Positions 34,514 to 43,300 of a stretch of 64,000 nt of DNA are shown one piece after another (within the stretch, counting starts at the first letter, position 1; each line of letters begins with the position of its first letter). The position numbers and the translations under genes are program-made. This DNA is from UMGS1613 sp045636225. GTDB taxonomy: Bacteria; Bacillota_I; Bacilli_A; RF39; UBA660. The stretch lies in NCBI GenBank assembly GCA_045636225.1, contig JAZTXB010000047.1, positions 1 through 64,000 of the forward strand, written 5' to 3'. The notes under the pieces are model-generated. The model was not told where the DNA came from and did not search any database. It saw nothing but the letters and a program-made list of their open reading frames with translations.

Positions 34514-34610
34514 GTACCAATTCGGAATTAGGCGAATTGGTGCTAGTATCACACTAGCCAACCCCTTTTTATTCTTTTATAGAAACTGCTCAGGGGGCAG
34601 TTTCTTTTTG
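34514..34610 (+). ncRNA. Putative small RNA between exporter-like gene and hemW
   Basis: The roughly 97-nt transcript predicted from the promoter at 34480 has three hairpins. They are ACCAATTC/GAATTGGT around a 10-nt loop, GCTAGT/ACTAGC around 5 nt, and a terminator GAAACTGC/GCAGTTTC with TTTTTG (34582-34609). A CAACCCC single-stranded stretch lies between the last two. No plausible ORF is present. I cannot name the family. The terminator loop TCAGGGGG is complementary to CCCCCTGA in the 16.5-kb small RNA. Confidence 0.55.
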
Positions 34611-34625
34611 TTATATAAAATAAAA

Positions 34626-34644
34626 GAGTTTAATTTATAAACTC
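34626..34644 (-). terminator. Terminator of the lepA-hemW operon, overlapping the hemW stop
   Basis: On the minus strand GAGTTTA-TAAAT-TAAACTC is followed by TTTTATTTT. The loop and 3' arm contain the hemW stop codon. Confidence 0.75.
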
Positions 34645-35742
34645 TATTAATATATCATTAGAAACATATATATATTTAGGATTTATATATATGTTTTTTT
34701 CATTTTCTATTAACTTATTTTGTTTTAATAAATTACTTACTACATCTATACTTTTTATGTCAATATTATATTTATTATAAAACTCTTTTTTATTTATACC
34801 ATTAATTTTTCTAAGTCCTAATATAAATTCTTTTTGTATAGTTTCTTGTAAATCTAATCTATGTTCATTAAGTCGATAATTCCCATTAAAATACTCATTA
34901 ATACTTCTAGTATTATCATATCTAACATCGTTTATATAACCAGAAGCACCTACTCCAAATCCATAATATTCATTGTTATTCCAGTATGTTAAATTATGTT
35001 TAGATTCATAACCTTCTTTTGCAAAATTACTTACTTCATAATGTTTATAGTTATGATTTTCTAATGTATTTATTATAGTATTATACATTTCATAATCTAA
35101 CTCTTCATTTATATTTTTTTCTTTATTTATATAAAGCATAGTATGTGGTTCTATTATAAGTGAATATGTTGATATATGAGTTATATCAAGTTCTAAAAAG
35201 CTATTTAAATCATCTTTTAACTCTTCTATAGTTTGTTCTTTTAAAGCATATATTAAATCTATATTTATATTATTAAAACCAATTTCTTTAGCAAGTTTTA
35301 TTTTATTTTTAATAATATCTTTATTATGATTTCTATTTAAAAACTTTAAATATTTATCATTAAATGTTTGAATACCAATACTAAGTCTATTTACACCATT
35401 ATCATATAATAATTTTAATTTTTCTTCTGTAATATTTTCTATATTACATTCAAAAGTAAATTCTATATTTTGAGATTTATTAAATACTTTTATAATATTA
35501 AAAAGTCTATCTAATTGTTTTATGTCTAAAGCGCTTGGAGTTCCTCCGCCTATGTATAAAGTACTTATACCTTCTCCATTATAGTTTTGATTTATTTCAT
35601 TACTAAGCGAATCTAAATATTTATAAACCCAATTATCATTTTTTAAAAATTTACAAAAATCACAATAACTACAAATTGAGTCACAAAACGGTATATGTAT
35701 ATATACCGATTTATCTTCTTTTATTACCTGTAAATTTTCCAT
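34630..35742 (-). CDS. hemW: HemW-like radical SAM protein (coproporphyrinogen III oxidase-like)
   Basis: This protein of about 370 residues has the radical SAM cluster motif CDSICSYCDFC (CxxxCxxC) directly after SVYIHIPF, then the GGGTPSAL SAM-binding motif, FECNIENITEEKL and RLSIGIQTFNDKYLKFLNR. The extra Cys after CxxC marks the HemN/HemW branch; the C-terminal domain is short, as in HemW, a heme chaperone, rather than HemN. The ATG at 35742 sits 6 bp after AAGGG. It is the last gene of the lepA operon and overlaps the upstream HTH gene. Confidence 0.9.
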   Translation of the reverse strand: MENLQVIKEDKSVYIHIPFCDSICSYCDFCKFLKNDNWVYKYLDSLSNEINQNYNGEGISTLYIGGGTPSALDIKQLDRLFNIIKVFNKSQNIEFTFECNIENITEEKLKLLYDNGVNRLSIGIQTFNDKYLKFLNRNHNKDIIKNKIKLAKEIGFNNINIDLIYALKEQTIEELKDDLNSFLELDITHISTYSLIIEPHTMLYINKEKNINEELDYEMYNTIINTLENHNYKHYEVSNFAKEGYESKHNLTYWNNNEYYGFGVGASGYINDVRYDNTRSINEYFNGNYRLNEHRLDLQETIQKEFILGLRKINGINKKEFYNKYNIDIKSIDVVSNLLKQNKLIENEKNIYINPKYIYVSNDILIEFIN

Positions 35743-36061
35743 TTTCATCCCTTATAGGTATATTATTCATAGTAGAATTAATTCCACCTATTCCTAATCC
35801 ATTAGCTTTGTTAAGTTTTAATCTTTCACTTATTTGTTTTAATTTTTCCCTAGCTTCATCAGAATAAATTAAACTAATATATCCTACGTCATTTAAATCT
35901 CTTGGAATTGTTGAAGTAGGAATTTGCATTATCTTTGATAGTTCATTAATAGATATTTGATCATATGATAGAAAAGTATCTACTATTAATTTTATTCTTT
36001 CAACCTTTTCTATACGCTGCGCTTCACTCATCATACTACTTAATCTTCTTTTCTTCATCAT
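35711..36061 (-). CDS. SpoIIID-like helix-turn-helix protein
   Basis: This 116-residue protein has a helix-turn-helix at about 25-60 (LSYDQISINELSKIMQIPTS, TIPRDLNDVGYISLIY). Its pattern (IxELSKxMxIPxSTIxRDL) resembles the sporulation regulator SpoIIID. The C-terminus is basic and Gly/Asn-rich (NKANGLGIGGINSTMNNIP). The start is uncertain: ATGs at 36061 and 36034 lie inside the upstream gene and neither has a strong ribosome site. It probably binds DNA, but whether this organism sporulates cannot be told. Confidence 0.6.
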   Translation of the reverse strand: MMKKRRLSSMMSEAQRIEKVERIKLIVDTFLSYDQISINELSKIMQIPTSTIPRDLNDVGYISLIYSDEAREKLKQISERLKLNKANGLGIGGINSTMNNIPIRDENGKFTGNKRR

Positions 36062-37010
36062 TATGTAATAAAATATTAACGAATTCTTTTATTTCATTAC
36101 TAAATTGTGGTAATTTTATTATTTCTAACAATAATTTATCAAAAAGATATTCTGGTAATTTATAGAAACTTAAAATTTGTGACTTCTCTATACCAAATTG
36201 ATATAACTTTGATACAATATCATTTAACATTATTTTTTTATTAGTTAAATCATTACTTAACAATAACATTTCTATTTGTAAATATCTTTTTAAATTATCA
36301 TAATGTTCTTTTTTTAGTAATTGTTCTATTTTTTTGTCTGATAATAAAGTAAAAGCAGCAATTGTACTAACTTCATTTTTTTGTGAAGTAAATTCTAAAT
36401 TAGCCCCACTACATAAATAATCACTAGCATAACATAATTTTTTATAATCTGATTGTTCTAAACAAGTTAAATTCTTTTCAGCAACTTTTATTTGATATCT
36501 ATCCTCAATTATAAACATATTTCTAGGAACATTTAATCTTTCTCTTGTGTTTTTAGCTATCTTTTCTTCAATTTTTCTTTTAACACCTATACCAAAATTT
36601 TCTTCTATATAATTAGTTTCATCAAATAATCTTTTAAATTTATTAAGTTGACATAAATTATTTGAACAAATATCTTGTATCCTATAACGTGTATTTAAAA
36701 TATCATCTATTATTTTAGTTACTAAAGCAAGGTCTTCTTTTTCTTCTCTTTTTTTATCTAATTCAAAAATATAATCAATTTTACTTTTTAACAATTCATA
36801 CTCTTCTTCTGTTAAAAACTCTAACATATAATCCTTTTCTGATATATATTTTTTTATAGTATTAATCCCTATTGGAACTAATGATTGAATTTCATAAAGA
36901 TTGGTTTTATTATCTACTAACACAAATTTAAGTAAATTAATTACTTTTTTTGCTTTTACTTTTTGTATTTTACTATTATATAAATCCATTATTTTATTTT
37001 CTAAATTCAT
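36036..37010 (-). CDS. Unrecognised protein with repeated SpoIIID-like HTH segments
   Basis: This protein of about 324 residues starts at the ATG at 37010 behind GAGGAATAAT. Three segments look like the same helix-turn-helix: NLYEIQSLVPIGINTIKKYI near 40, YRIQDICSNNLCQLNKFKRL near 112, and IMLNDIVSKLYQFGIEKSQI near 265. It is otherwise helical, with no membrane part. It overlaps the shorter SpoIIID-like gene downstream and abuts lepA, so the two HTH genes and hemW are in the lepA operon. Probably a DNA-binding or scaffold protein. Confidence 0.55.
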   Translation of the reverse strand: MNLENKIMDLYNSKIQKVKAKKVINLLKFVLVDNKTNLYEIQSLVPIGINTIKKYISEKDYMLEFLTEEEYELLKSKIDYIFELDKKREEKEDLALVTKIIDDILNTRYRIQDICSNNLCQLNKFKRLFDETNYIEENFGIGVKRKIEEKIAKNTRERLNVPRNMFIIEDRYQIKVAEKNLTCLEQSDYKKLCYASDYLCSGANLEFTSQKNEVSTIAAFTLLSDKKIEQLLKKEHYDNLKRYLQIEMLLLSNDLTNKKIMLNDIVSKLYQFGIEKSQILSFYKLPEYLFDKLLLEIIKLPQFSNEIKEFVNILLHNDEEKKIK

Positions 37011-37011
37011 A

Positions 37012-38811
37012 TTATTCCTCATCCATAGAAAGTACTGATAAAAACGCCTCTTGAGGTACTTCTACACTACCAACCATTTTCATTCTTTTTTTACCTTCTT
37101 TTTGTTTTTCTAATAATTTTCTTTTTCTTGATACGTCCCCACCATAACATTTAGCAAGTACGTTTTTTCTAACAGCTTTAATATCACTTCTTGCAATTGC
37201 TTTTGTCCCTATTACTGCTTGAACTGGTATTTCAAATTGTTGACGTGGTATTAATCTTCTTAAATTTTCTACTATTGCTTTACCCCTATTATAGGCAAAA
37301 TCTTTATGAACTATTAAACTTAAAGCATCAACTATATCGCCATTTAATAATATATCCATTTTAACTAAATTACTTTCTTTATAACCAATTATTTCATAAT
37401 CAAAAGATGCATACCCTTTAGTATAACTTTTTAATTTATCAAAAAAATCATATACTATTTCTGACAAAGGTATTTCATAATGAATATTTACACGAGTAGT
37501 ATCTATGTACTCCATAGAAACATAATTACCTCTTTTATTTTGACACAGTTCCATAATAGGTCCAATATATTCACTTGGGACAAATATATTTGTTCTAATA
37601 TAAGGTTCTGATATACTCTTTATTTTTTGTCTATCAGGCATTTTAGCAGGACTATCTATATTTACAATGGTTCTATCAGTAAGTTCTACTTCATAAATAA
37701 CCGATGGACTAGTTGCGATTAATTCAATACCAAATTCTCTTTCAATACGTTCTTCTATTATTTCCATATGAAGAAGTCCTAAAAATCCACATCTAAAACC
37801 AAAACCTAATGCTTGAGATGTTTCTGGTTCAAATTCAAGCGACGCATCATTTAATTTTAATTTTTCTAAAGCTTCTCTTAAATCTGGAAATTTATTTGAT
37901 TCAATTGGATAAATACCACAAAATACCATAGGTTTCATAGGTTTATATCCTGGAAGAGGTTCTTTACTAGGGGAATCTGCATTAGTAATTGTATCCCCTA
38001 CTTTTACATCTTCTATTTTCTTTATACTAGCACATAAATAACCTACTTCACCGGTAGTAAGAATATTTTTCTTTTTAACATGTGGTGTGTTTACACCTAC
38101 TTCAACTACATCATAAATATTGTTAGTAGCAAACATTTTAATTTTATCTCCTACTTTTACACTACCATTTACAACTCTAATTAAAGTAACTATTCCCCTG
38201 TAAGAATCAAAATAACTATCAAATATTAAAGCTTGTAAATTATCGTCTTTTTTCCCTTTAGGAGAAGGAATTCTATCTATTACAGCTTCAACTAATTCTT
38301 TTATTCCTATCCCATTTTTCGCACTACATAAAATAATTTCATCTTCACTAAACCCTAAATTATCTTTTAATTCTTGTTTTACTTTTTCTATATTAGCATT
38401 AGGAAGATCTATTTTATTAATAACAGGAATAATTGTTAAATCATTTTCCATAGCAAGATAAAGATTAGCAAGTGTCTGAGCCTCTATACCTTGAGCAGCA
38501 TCTACAACTAAAATTGCACCTTCACACGCAGCTAAACTTCTTGAAACTTCATATGTAAAGTCTACATGCCCAGGGGTATCTATTAAATGTAATAAATAAT
38601 CTTCGCCTTTATAATTATAATTTAACTGAACTGTATTTAATTTTATTGTAATACCACGTTCTCTCTCAATATCCATACTATCAAGTAGTTGTGCTTGTTT
38701 TTCTCTTTCTGTAATTGCTCCTGTTACATCAAGTATTCTATCGGCTAAAGTACTTTTACCATGATCTATGTGAGCAATTATAGAAAAATTTCTAATATTT
38801 TCCTGTTTCAT
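37012..38811 (-). CDS. lepA: Elongation factor 4 (LepA), back-translocating GTPase
   Basis: This 599-residue protein starts at the ATG at 38811, which follows AGGTGAATGAA (an in-frame GTG three codons earlier overlaps that site). All GTPase motifs are present: AHIDHGKSTLADRIL (G1), ERERGITIK (G2), DTPGHVDF (G3), NKIDLPNA (G4), CSAKNGIG (G5). The EF4-specific C-terminal domain is seen in DALSLIVHKDFAYNRG and RQQFEIPVQAVIG. It binds stalled ribosomes. Head of a four-gene overlapping operon ending with hemW. Confidence 0.99.
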   Translation of the reverse strand: MKQENIRNFSIIAHIDHGKSTLADRILDVTGAITEREKQAQLLDSMDIERERGITIKLNTVQLNYNYKGEDYLLHLIDTPGHVDFTYEVSRSLAACEGAILVVDAAQGIEAQTLANLYLAMENDLTIIPVINKIDLPNANIEKVKQELKDNLGFSEDEIILCSAKNGIGIKELVEAVIDRIPSPKGKKDDNLQALIFDSYFDSYRGIVTLIRVVNGSVKVGDKIKMFATNNIYDVVEVGVNTPHVKKKNILTTGEVGYLCASIKKIEDVKVGDTITNADSPSKEPLPGYKPMKPMVFCGIYPIESNKFPDLREALEKLKLNDASLEFEPETSQALGFGFRCGFLGLLHMEIIEERIEREFGIELIATSPSVIYEVELTDRTIVNIDSPAKMPDRQKIKSISEPYIRTNIFVPSEYIGPIMELCQNKRGNYVSMEYIDTTRVNIHYEIPLSEIVYDFFDKLKSYTKGYASFDYEIIGYKESNLVKMDILLNGDIVDALSLIVHKDFAYNRGKAIVENLRRLIPRQQFEIPVQAVIGTKAIARSDIKAVRKNVLAKCYGGDVSRKRKLLEKQKEGKKRMKMVGSVEVPQEAFLSVLSMDEE

Positions 38812-38840
38812 TTCATTCACCTATTCATTATTATATCAAA

Positions 38841-38867
38841 AAAACATATTATTTTAAATATGTTTTT
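38841..38867 (-). terminator. Terminator after the pseudopilin gene
   Basis: On the minus strand AAACATATT and AATATGTTT pair around a short AT loop and are followed by TTTTTT, directly after the TAA of the pseudopilin gene. Confidence 0.75.
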
Positions 38868-40470
38868 ATTTATAATATTCAAGTTCTATTTTACTTGGGC
38901 TAACTTCAGTTTCAATCAATATATTATTAAATCCTTGATTAAGTAGAATATCAGGTAATTCTATATCTTCTTCTTTTCGAGTATTTAAAACTTCTAAAGT
39001 ACCATCTTCTAATTTTTCTATATATCTAATAACTTTTTGATTTTTAAAATCTACATAATCACACATTTCATCTTTACACCTTAAAGGTTCTTTTATATAA
39101 ATGTTAGCCCTAGAACCTTTATATGATTCATAATGTGTCGAAACATCATTTTCTTCTAACTGTATATTAGTATATATTGTCTCCACATTTATTTCATTAG
39201 GTCTTAAAATAACTACAATAATTTCACAGTTTTCTGGAGTAATAAAATTAGTGTGAACAGTATCCGATATATATTCTCCACCTGATGTATAAAAAGCCAC
39301 TCCAATACTATAAGTTTGTTCTTGGAATATAGAATACTTTGTATTAGGCTTTACCTTAAATGGAATTCCTATACCATATCCATTTCCAGTAACTTCTAAT
39401 GTTATCTGCTCATTAGAAACAGAGTATGATTTAACATAGTGTGGATAATAATAATTATTCATTGTCAACCCAACATAATATTTGTTAAATTCAAAATCCC
39501 TTTTATTAGTGTTAGGTCCTCCAGATGATAAAGTTCCTAAAGTTCTAGTTTGTATATCAAATAAGTTCTTACCACTTACTTTAACTGGTATTTTATATCC
39601 ATAAGGCTCGTACGATGTTACTTTATTATCTATTTCAAATTGTATATTTTTTATATAAGCATTTTCTGTTACTCCTCGATAAAGCAAAACTTTACTATCT
39701 AGCATTTCCTGGGTACATTCATATACATTACCTTTTATTATTGATTTTTTATAAACATCAAGATAAAAATAAGTTACATTACTATTATCTCTCTCAGCAT
39801 TAGTTTCAAAATTAAAAATAAATTTATCACCTACTTTTAAATCAGGACATAAATTACTTAATTTACCTATAGAAAAACCATTTTCAAAATAATCACCCAT
39901 TATAAATCCATTATAATTATCAACATATATAATTTGTTTCATTGTTAAAAGACCCGGACTTATATTCATTATATTAAATAAATTTTTTGTTCTATGTCCT
40001 ACTTCTTCTTCATTTCCATATATATTATAATCTAATAACTTTGATTCTTTTGAAGTATTTAAAATTATACTATTTCCTTCAAATACTTTTCTTACTTTAT
40101 TTTTATTACATACGTGTTTATCCTGTTCTTTATAGCAATTATATCCATTTATTACTAAATCTTCATATGTAATAGTTCCAATTTTATCTATTAGTATTTT
40201 TCCTTCAACTGAATTCTTTGAATTTATCTCTAAAATTTCTTCTCCGTTTTTACATATTCCATCATTACATTCAAATACTATGTTTTCTGCTTTTTTTTGA
40301 TTAGCAAAATATAATTTTGCAGCTCTTTCTATATTTTGCATACTTACTACATTACTATTTTTATTAACATCATCTATTATATTTAATACTATTGGGGTTG
40401 CGATTAACGCAATGATTGCTAATATTACTATTACTGCGAGTAGTTCTATTAATGTAAAACCTTTTCTCAT
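38866..40470 (-). CDS. Type IV pilin-like / prepilin-type protein with large extracellular domain
   Basis: The 534-residue protein begins with a textbook class III signal, MRKGFTLIELLAVIVILAII, cleaved after Gly4 before F, with the conserved Glu5 of the mature protein. At 534 residues it is far longer than ComGC-type pilins (about 100-170). After the pilin helix come a Cys-containing region (ECNDGICKNGEEI, GYNCYKEQDKHVCNKN) and two beta-rich domains (SGKNLFDIQTRTLG, CEIIVVILRPNEINVETIYT). No assembly genes (pilB/pilC/pilD) are nearby. A surface adhesin-like minor pilin or pseudopilin is likely. Confidence 0.85.
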   Translation of the reverse strand: MRKGFTLIELLAVIVILAIIALIATPIVLNIIDDVNKNSNVVSMQNIERAAKLYFANQKKAENIVFECNDGICKNGEEILEINSKNSVEGKILIDKIGTITYEDLVINGYNCYKEQDKHVCNKNKVRKVFEGNSIILNTSKESKLLDYNIYGNEEEVGHRTKNLFNIMNISPGLLTMKQIIYVDNYNGFIMGDYFENGFSIGKLSNLCPDLKVGDKFIFNFETNAERDNSNVTYFYLDVYKKSIIKGNVYECTQEMLDSKVLLYRGVTENAYIKNIQFEIDNKVTSYEPYGYKIPVKVSGKNLFDIQTRTLGTLSSGGPNTNKRDFEFNKYYVGLTMNNYYYPHYVKSYSVSNEQITLEVTGNGYGIGIPFKVKPNTKYSIFQEQTYSIGVAFYTSGGEYISDTVHTNFITPENCEIIVVILRPNEINVETIYTNIQLEENDVSTHYESYKGSRANIYIKEPLRCKDEMCDYVDFKNQKVIRYIEKLEDGTLEVLNTRKEEDIELPDILLNQGFNNILIETEVSPSKIELEYYK

Positions 40471-40529
40471 TTAATCACACCCTTATCCTAATACATTATA
40501 ACATTATTTGATTTTTTTGTAAATTAAAA

Positions 40530-40547
40530 ACTAGGGGTAACCCTAGT
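40530..40547 (-). terminator. Terminator overlapping the cca stop
   Basis: On the minus strand ACTAGGG-TTA-CCCCTAGT is followed by TTTTTAATTT. The 5' arm contains the cca stop codon TAG. Confidence 0.8.
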
Positions 40548-41631
40548 AATTATTTATAATATATTGCTTTAAAGTTTCTTTATCATTAGTAAGTAATTTA
40601 TTTACTATTTTATATTCTAAATCAGTAAAAATTTCCTTTAAAAACTTTCCTGGTCTTTTATTTAATAATTCACATATTTCTTTTGCATCTATTTTTATTT
40701 CTGTTTTATTATGAATATATAAACTATTATACTTTTCATTTATAAGTTTTTTATCTATTCCTTTTATTTCCCCTACTATAGTAGATATATATAGTCCATA
40801 ATTATATAAATTATTATAATCTAATATATTTTTTTCTATTAATTCATTAATTGCCTGTATTGATTCTTTTTCAGTGTTATTAAAAGAATATTTATCTAAT
40901 ACATCAAGTTGTGACCAAATACCAATCAAATAAGTTGTAGGTATTAGATTATCTAAATTTGAAAGTTCTAACGGTTCATCTAATCCCAATTCTTTAATTA
41001 AAGATATACCGTATGCTGAATTATTACTCGAAAATATTTTATCTAATTCTTCTTTTTTTCTATAATAAGATAAAGATTTTAATAATCCACTATTCATTTT
41101 TATAGCTTCTTTTAACTCATCATCAAGTTTAAAATTAAGCGTAGTTGCAAATCTAATAGCACGAAGTATTCTTAGGGAATCTTCATATATTCTCATATTA
41201 GCATTTCCAACAGTCCTTATTATTTTATCATTTATATCTTTTTTTCCATCTAATAAATCAATAAGATTTCCACTAGAGTCTATACACATAGTATTCATAG
41301 TAAAATCTCGTCTTTTTAAATCATCTAACAAATTATTTACGTATTCTATTTCTATAGGTTTTCTATTATTTAAATATTTAATATCTTTCCTAAACGTAGT
41401 AATTTCAAAACGAATATTATTAACCATTAATGTTACTGAACCATATTGCTCAGATGGTAACATTGTATTACCAAATATATCCTTAAGTTCCTTTGGCGTT
41501 GCACTAGTACAGATGTCAAAATCCATACTATCTCTTCCAATATATATATCCCTAGGATATCCCCCTACTAAATAAGCTTGATAGCCATTACTATTAATTT
41601 TTTTTAATACCTTTAAAGCTGTTTCGTTCAT
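40543..41631 (-). CDS. cca: CCA-adding tRNA nucleotidyltransferase
   Basis: This 362-residue protein has the class II nucleotidyltransferase motifs: AYLVGGYPRDIYIGRDSMDFD with the G-G and DxD carboxylates, RRDFTMNTMCID, and DSLRILRAIRFATTLNF. It adds or repairs the 3' CCA of tRNA. Length is at the short end for bacterial CCA enzymes (about 380-450). It starts behind AGAGGAG, 8 bp after the phosphotransferase-like gene. Confidence 0.95.
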   Translation of the reverse strand: MNETALKVLKKINSNGYQAYLVGGYPRDIYIGRDSMDFDICTSATPKELKDIFGNTMLPSEQYGSVTLMVNNIRFEITTFRKDIKYLNNRKPIEIEYVNNLLDDLKRRDFTMNTMCIDSSGNLIDLLDGKKDINDKIIRTVGNANMRIYEDSLRILRAIRFATTLNFKLDDELKEAIKMNSGLLKSLSYYRKKEELDKIFSSNNSAYGISLIKELGLDEPLELSNLDNLIPTTYLIGIWSQLDVLDKYSFNNTEKESIQAINELIEKNILDYNNLYNYGLYISTIVGEIKGIDKKLINEKYNSLYIHNKTEIKIDAKEICELLNKRPGKFLKEIFTDLEYKIVNKLLTNDKETLKQYIINNY

Positions 41632-41639
41632 TTACTCCT

Positions 41640-42794
41640 CTATCCTTTTATTTTTTGTTTATTATTTTCTCTACATATTTTATATGTTTGTAAAATGAAA
41701 TTATTTATTTCTGGTAGTTTTTTTTCTATATCAGATAATAATTTAAGTTGATTTCTAGCTCTTACTAAATTATGTTTATCATAGCAAGTTTTAAAATATG
41801 TATCACCATTTATATAGTCATTTAAAAATCTTAAAGCAAGTTCAAAAGTAAGTACTTTTATAGCTTCACCCATATTACAAACTTCTTCTTCTGTTAAATA
41901 AGATGCCATTTCATTTAAATATCCTTTTGTATATTCTTTAAATAATTCTATATTTAAAGAAACTTTACTTAAATCTTTTTCATCTTCTTCTGCAGTAGCA
42001 CATGTACTTCTTACTCCATCTCCATAATCATATAAATAACTTCCTGGCATAACAGTATCTAGGTCTATAACCGTTAAATAATCACCAGTATCTTTATCCA
42101 TCATTACATTATTAACTTTAGTATCGTTATGTGTTACACGAGTAGGTATTGTTCCTTTTTTCAATAAATTAACAATTTTGTCTTTACATCCTTTGTTTTT
42201 TAAAATTTCTATAATTTCTTCAGAAACTTCAGATGCTCTATCACATACATCAAGCTCTATATCAGACATAAAATCATCAAATCTTTTTTGAGTATTATGA
42301 AAGTCTGGAATTGTTGTTTCTAATTCTTCTGCATCATAATCACTTAATAATTTTTGGAAATGTCCAAAAGCTTCCCCTACTTTATATACAACTTTCTTAT
42401 CAGTTGATGAATCATATGATATAGAATTTTCTATACAATTATAAGCTCTATAATATTGTTTTTCCCCTGTTTTTTCGTCTATTATAACAGCAAGCGATTT
42501 ATTATTCTTATTTTTTATAACTGATAAGCAAGGATGAATATTATCATCACAAAATTGACTTTTCATTTCTATAAAACTAGTTACATTTTCTATGTTTTTC
42601 ATTAATTTGTAAGGTTCTTTAAATACCATTGTATTTATCTTTTGAAATATAAAACATTTTTCCGTTCCATCAAACATTTTATATTTAGCAATAAATGTCT
42701 TATTTATATTACCACTACCATGACATTTAACACTATCTTCTATAAGTTCACCTTTTATATCAAATTGTTCACATATTTTTTTTATATCATTCAT
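41640..42794 (-). CDS. Aminoglycoside phosphotransferase-fold kinase, NahK-like
   Basis: This protein of about 384 residues starts at the ATG at 42794 behind GGGGGAGAT; the upstream frame has no ribosome site. The kinase catalytic loop is VTHNDTKVNNVMMDK (HxDxxxxN), and the metal-binding D is in LTVIDLDTVMPGSYLYDYGD. Sequence from the catalytic loop on (LYDYGDGVRSTCATAEEDEK) resembles N-acetylhexosamine 1-kinase proteins that phosphorylate GlcNAc/GalNAc freed from mucin. A host-glycan role would suit a gut organism, but this is inferred. Confidence 0.8.
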   Translation of the reverse strand: MNDIKKICEQFDIKGELIEDSVKCHGSGNINKTFIAKYKMFDGTEKCFIFQKINTMVFKEPYKLMKNIENVTSFIEMKSQFCDDNIHPCLSVIKNKNNKSLAVIIDEKTGEKQYYRAYNCIENSISYDSSTDKKVVYKVGEAFGHFQKLLSDYDAEELETTIPDFHNTQKRFDDFMSDIELDVCDRASEVSEEIIEILKNKGCKDKIVNLLKKGTIPTRVTHNDTKVNNVMMDKDTGDYLTVIDLDTVMPGSYLYDYGDGVRSTCATAEEDEKDLSKVSLNIELFKEYTKGYLNEMASYLTEEEVCNMGEAIKVLTFELALRFLNDYINGDTYFKTCYDKHNLVRARNQLKLLSDIEKKLPEINNFILQTYKICRENNKQKIKG

Positions 42795-42871
42795 TTTTAT
42801 ATCTCCCCCAGTGGACAAAGAGCCCACAAAAATATTATACCACTTATAAATAAAAATTCAAATCAAAAAAA

Positions 42872-42890
42872 AAGCATTAGTTTAATGCTT
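42872..42890 (-). terminator. Terminator overlapping the end of the HU gene
   Basis: On the minus strand AAGCATTA-AAC-TAATGCTT is followed by eight T. The stem contains the last codons and stop of the HU gene. Confidence 0.85.
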
Positions 42891-43149
42891 CTTTTAATTT
42901 AGATCCAGCTTTTACTTTAACAGCAACTCTTGCAGGTATTTTTACAGTTTCACCAGTTCTTGGATTACGTCCACTTTTAGCTGGTTTTTTTTCTGCAGCA
43001 AAAGTACAGAAACCTGTTAAAGTTACTTTTCCATCTTCTTTTAATCCTTTTGTAACACCACCCATAAATGCATCAAGTGCACGAGTAGCGTCAGCTTTTG
43101 TTAATCCTGCTTCTTCAGCGATATAATTTACTAAATCTGTTTTTGTCAT
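42877..43149 (-). CDS. hup: HU family DNA-binding protein
   Basis: This 90-residue protein is a canonical HU: MTKTDLVNYIAEEAGLTKAD at the start, GGVTKGLKEDGKVTLTGFCT, and the DNA-binding beta-arm with GRNPRTGETVKIPARVAVKV, then FxxGxxLKxALN-like end (KAGSKLKEALN). It compacts and bends DNA. A strong AGGGAGG lies ahead of the ATG. It is a single-gene unit with its own terminator. Confidence 0.98.
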   Translation of the reverse strand: MTKTDLVNYIAEEAGLTKADATRALDAFMGGVTKGLKEDGKVTLTGFCTFAAEKKPAKSGRNPRTGETVKIPARVAVKVKAGSKLKEALN

Positions 43150-43274
43150 TTTGACTACCTCCCTATCTAATTGCTAAGCTATCTTGCTTACAATCTAATA
43201 TTATCATATCTAAAATTGCTTTGCAACATTTTTTTTAAAAAAAGTCTATTTTTTACTTATTTTTCAACAAAAAA

Positions 43275-43300
43275 GACTATTTATTCTTCTTTAAATAGTC
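43275..43300 (-). terminator. Terminator overlapping the dnaJ stop
   Basis: On the minus strand GACTATTTA and TAAATAGTC pair around an 8-nt loop and are followed by TTTTTTG. The hairpin contains the last dnaJ codons and the TAG stop. Confidence 0.85.
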
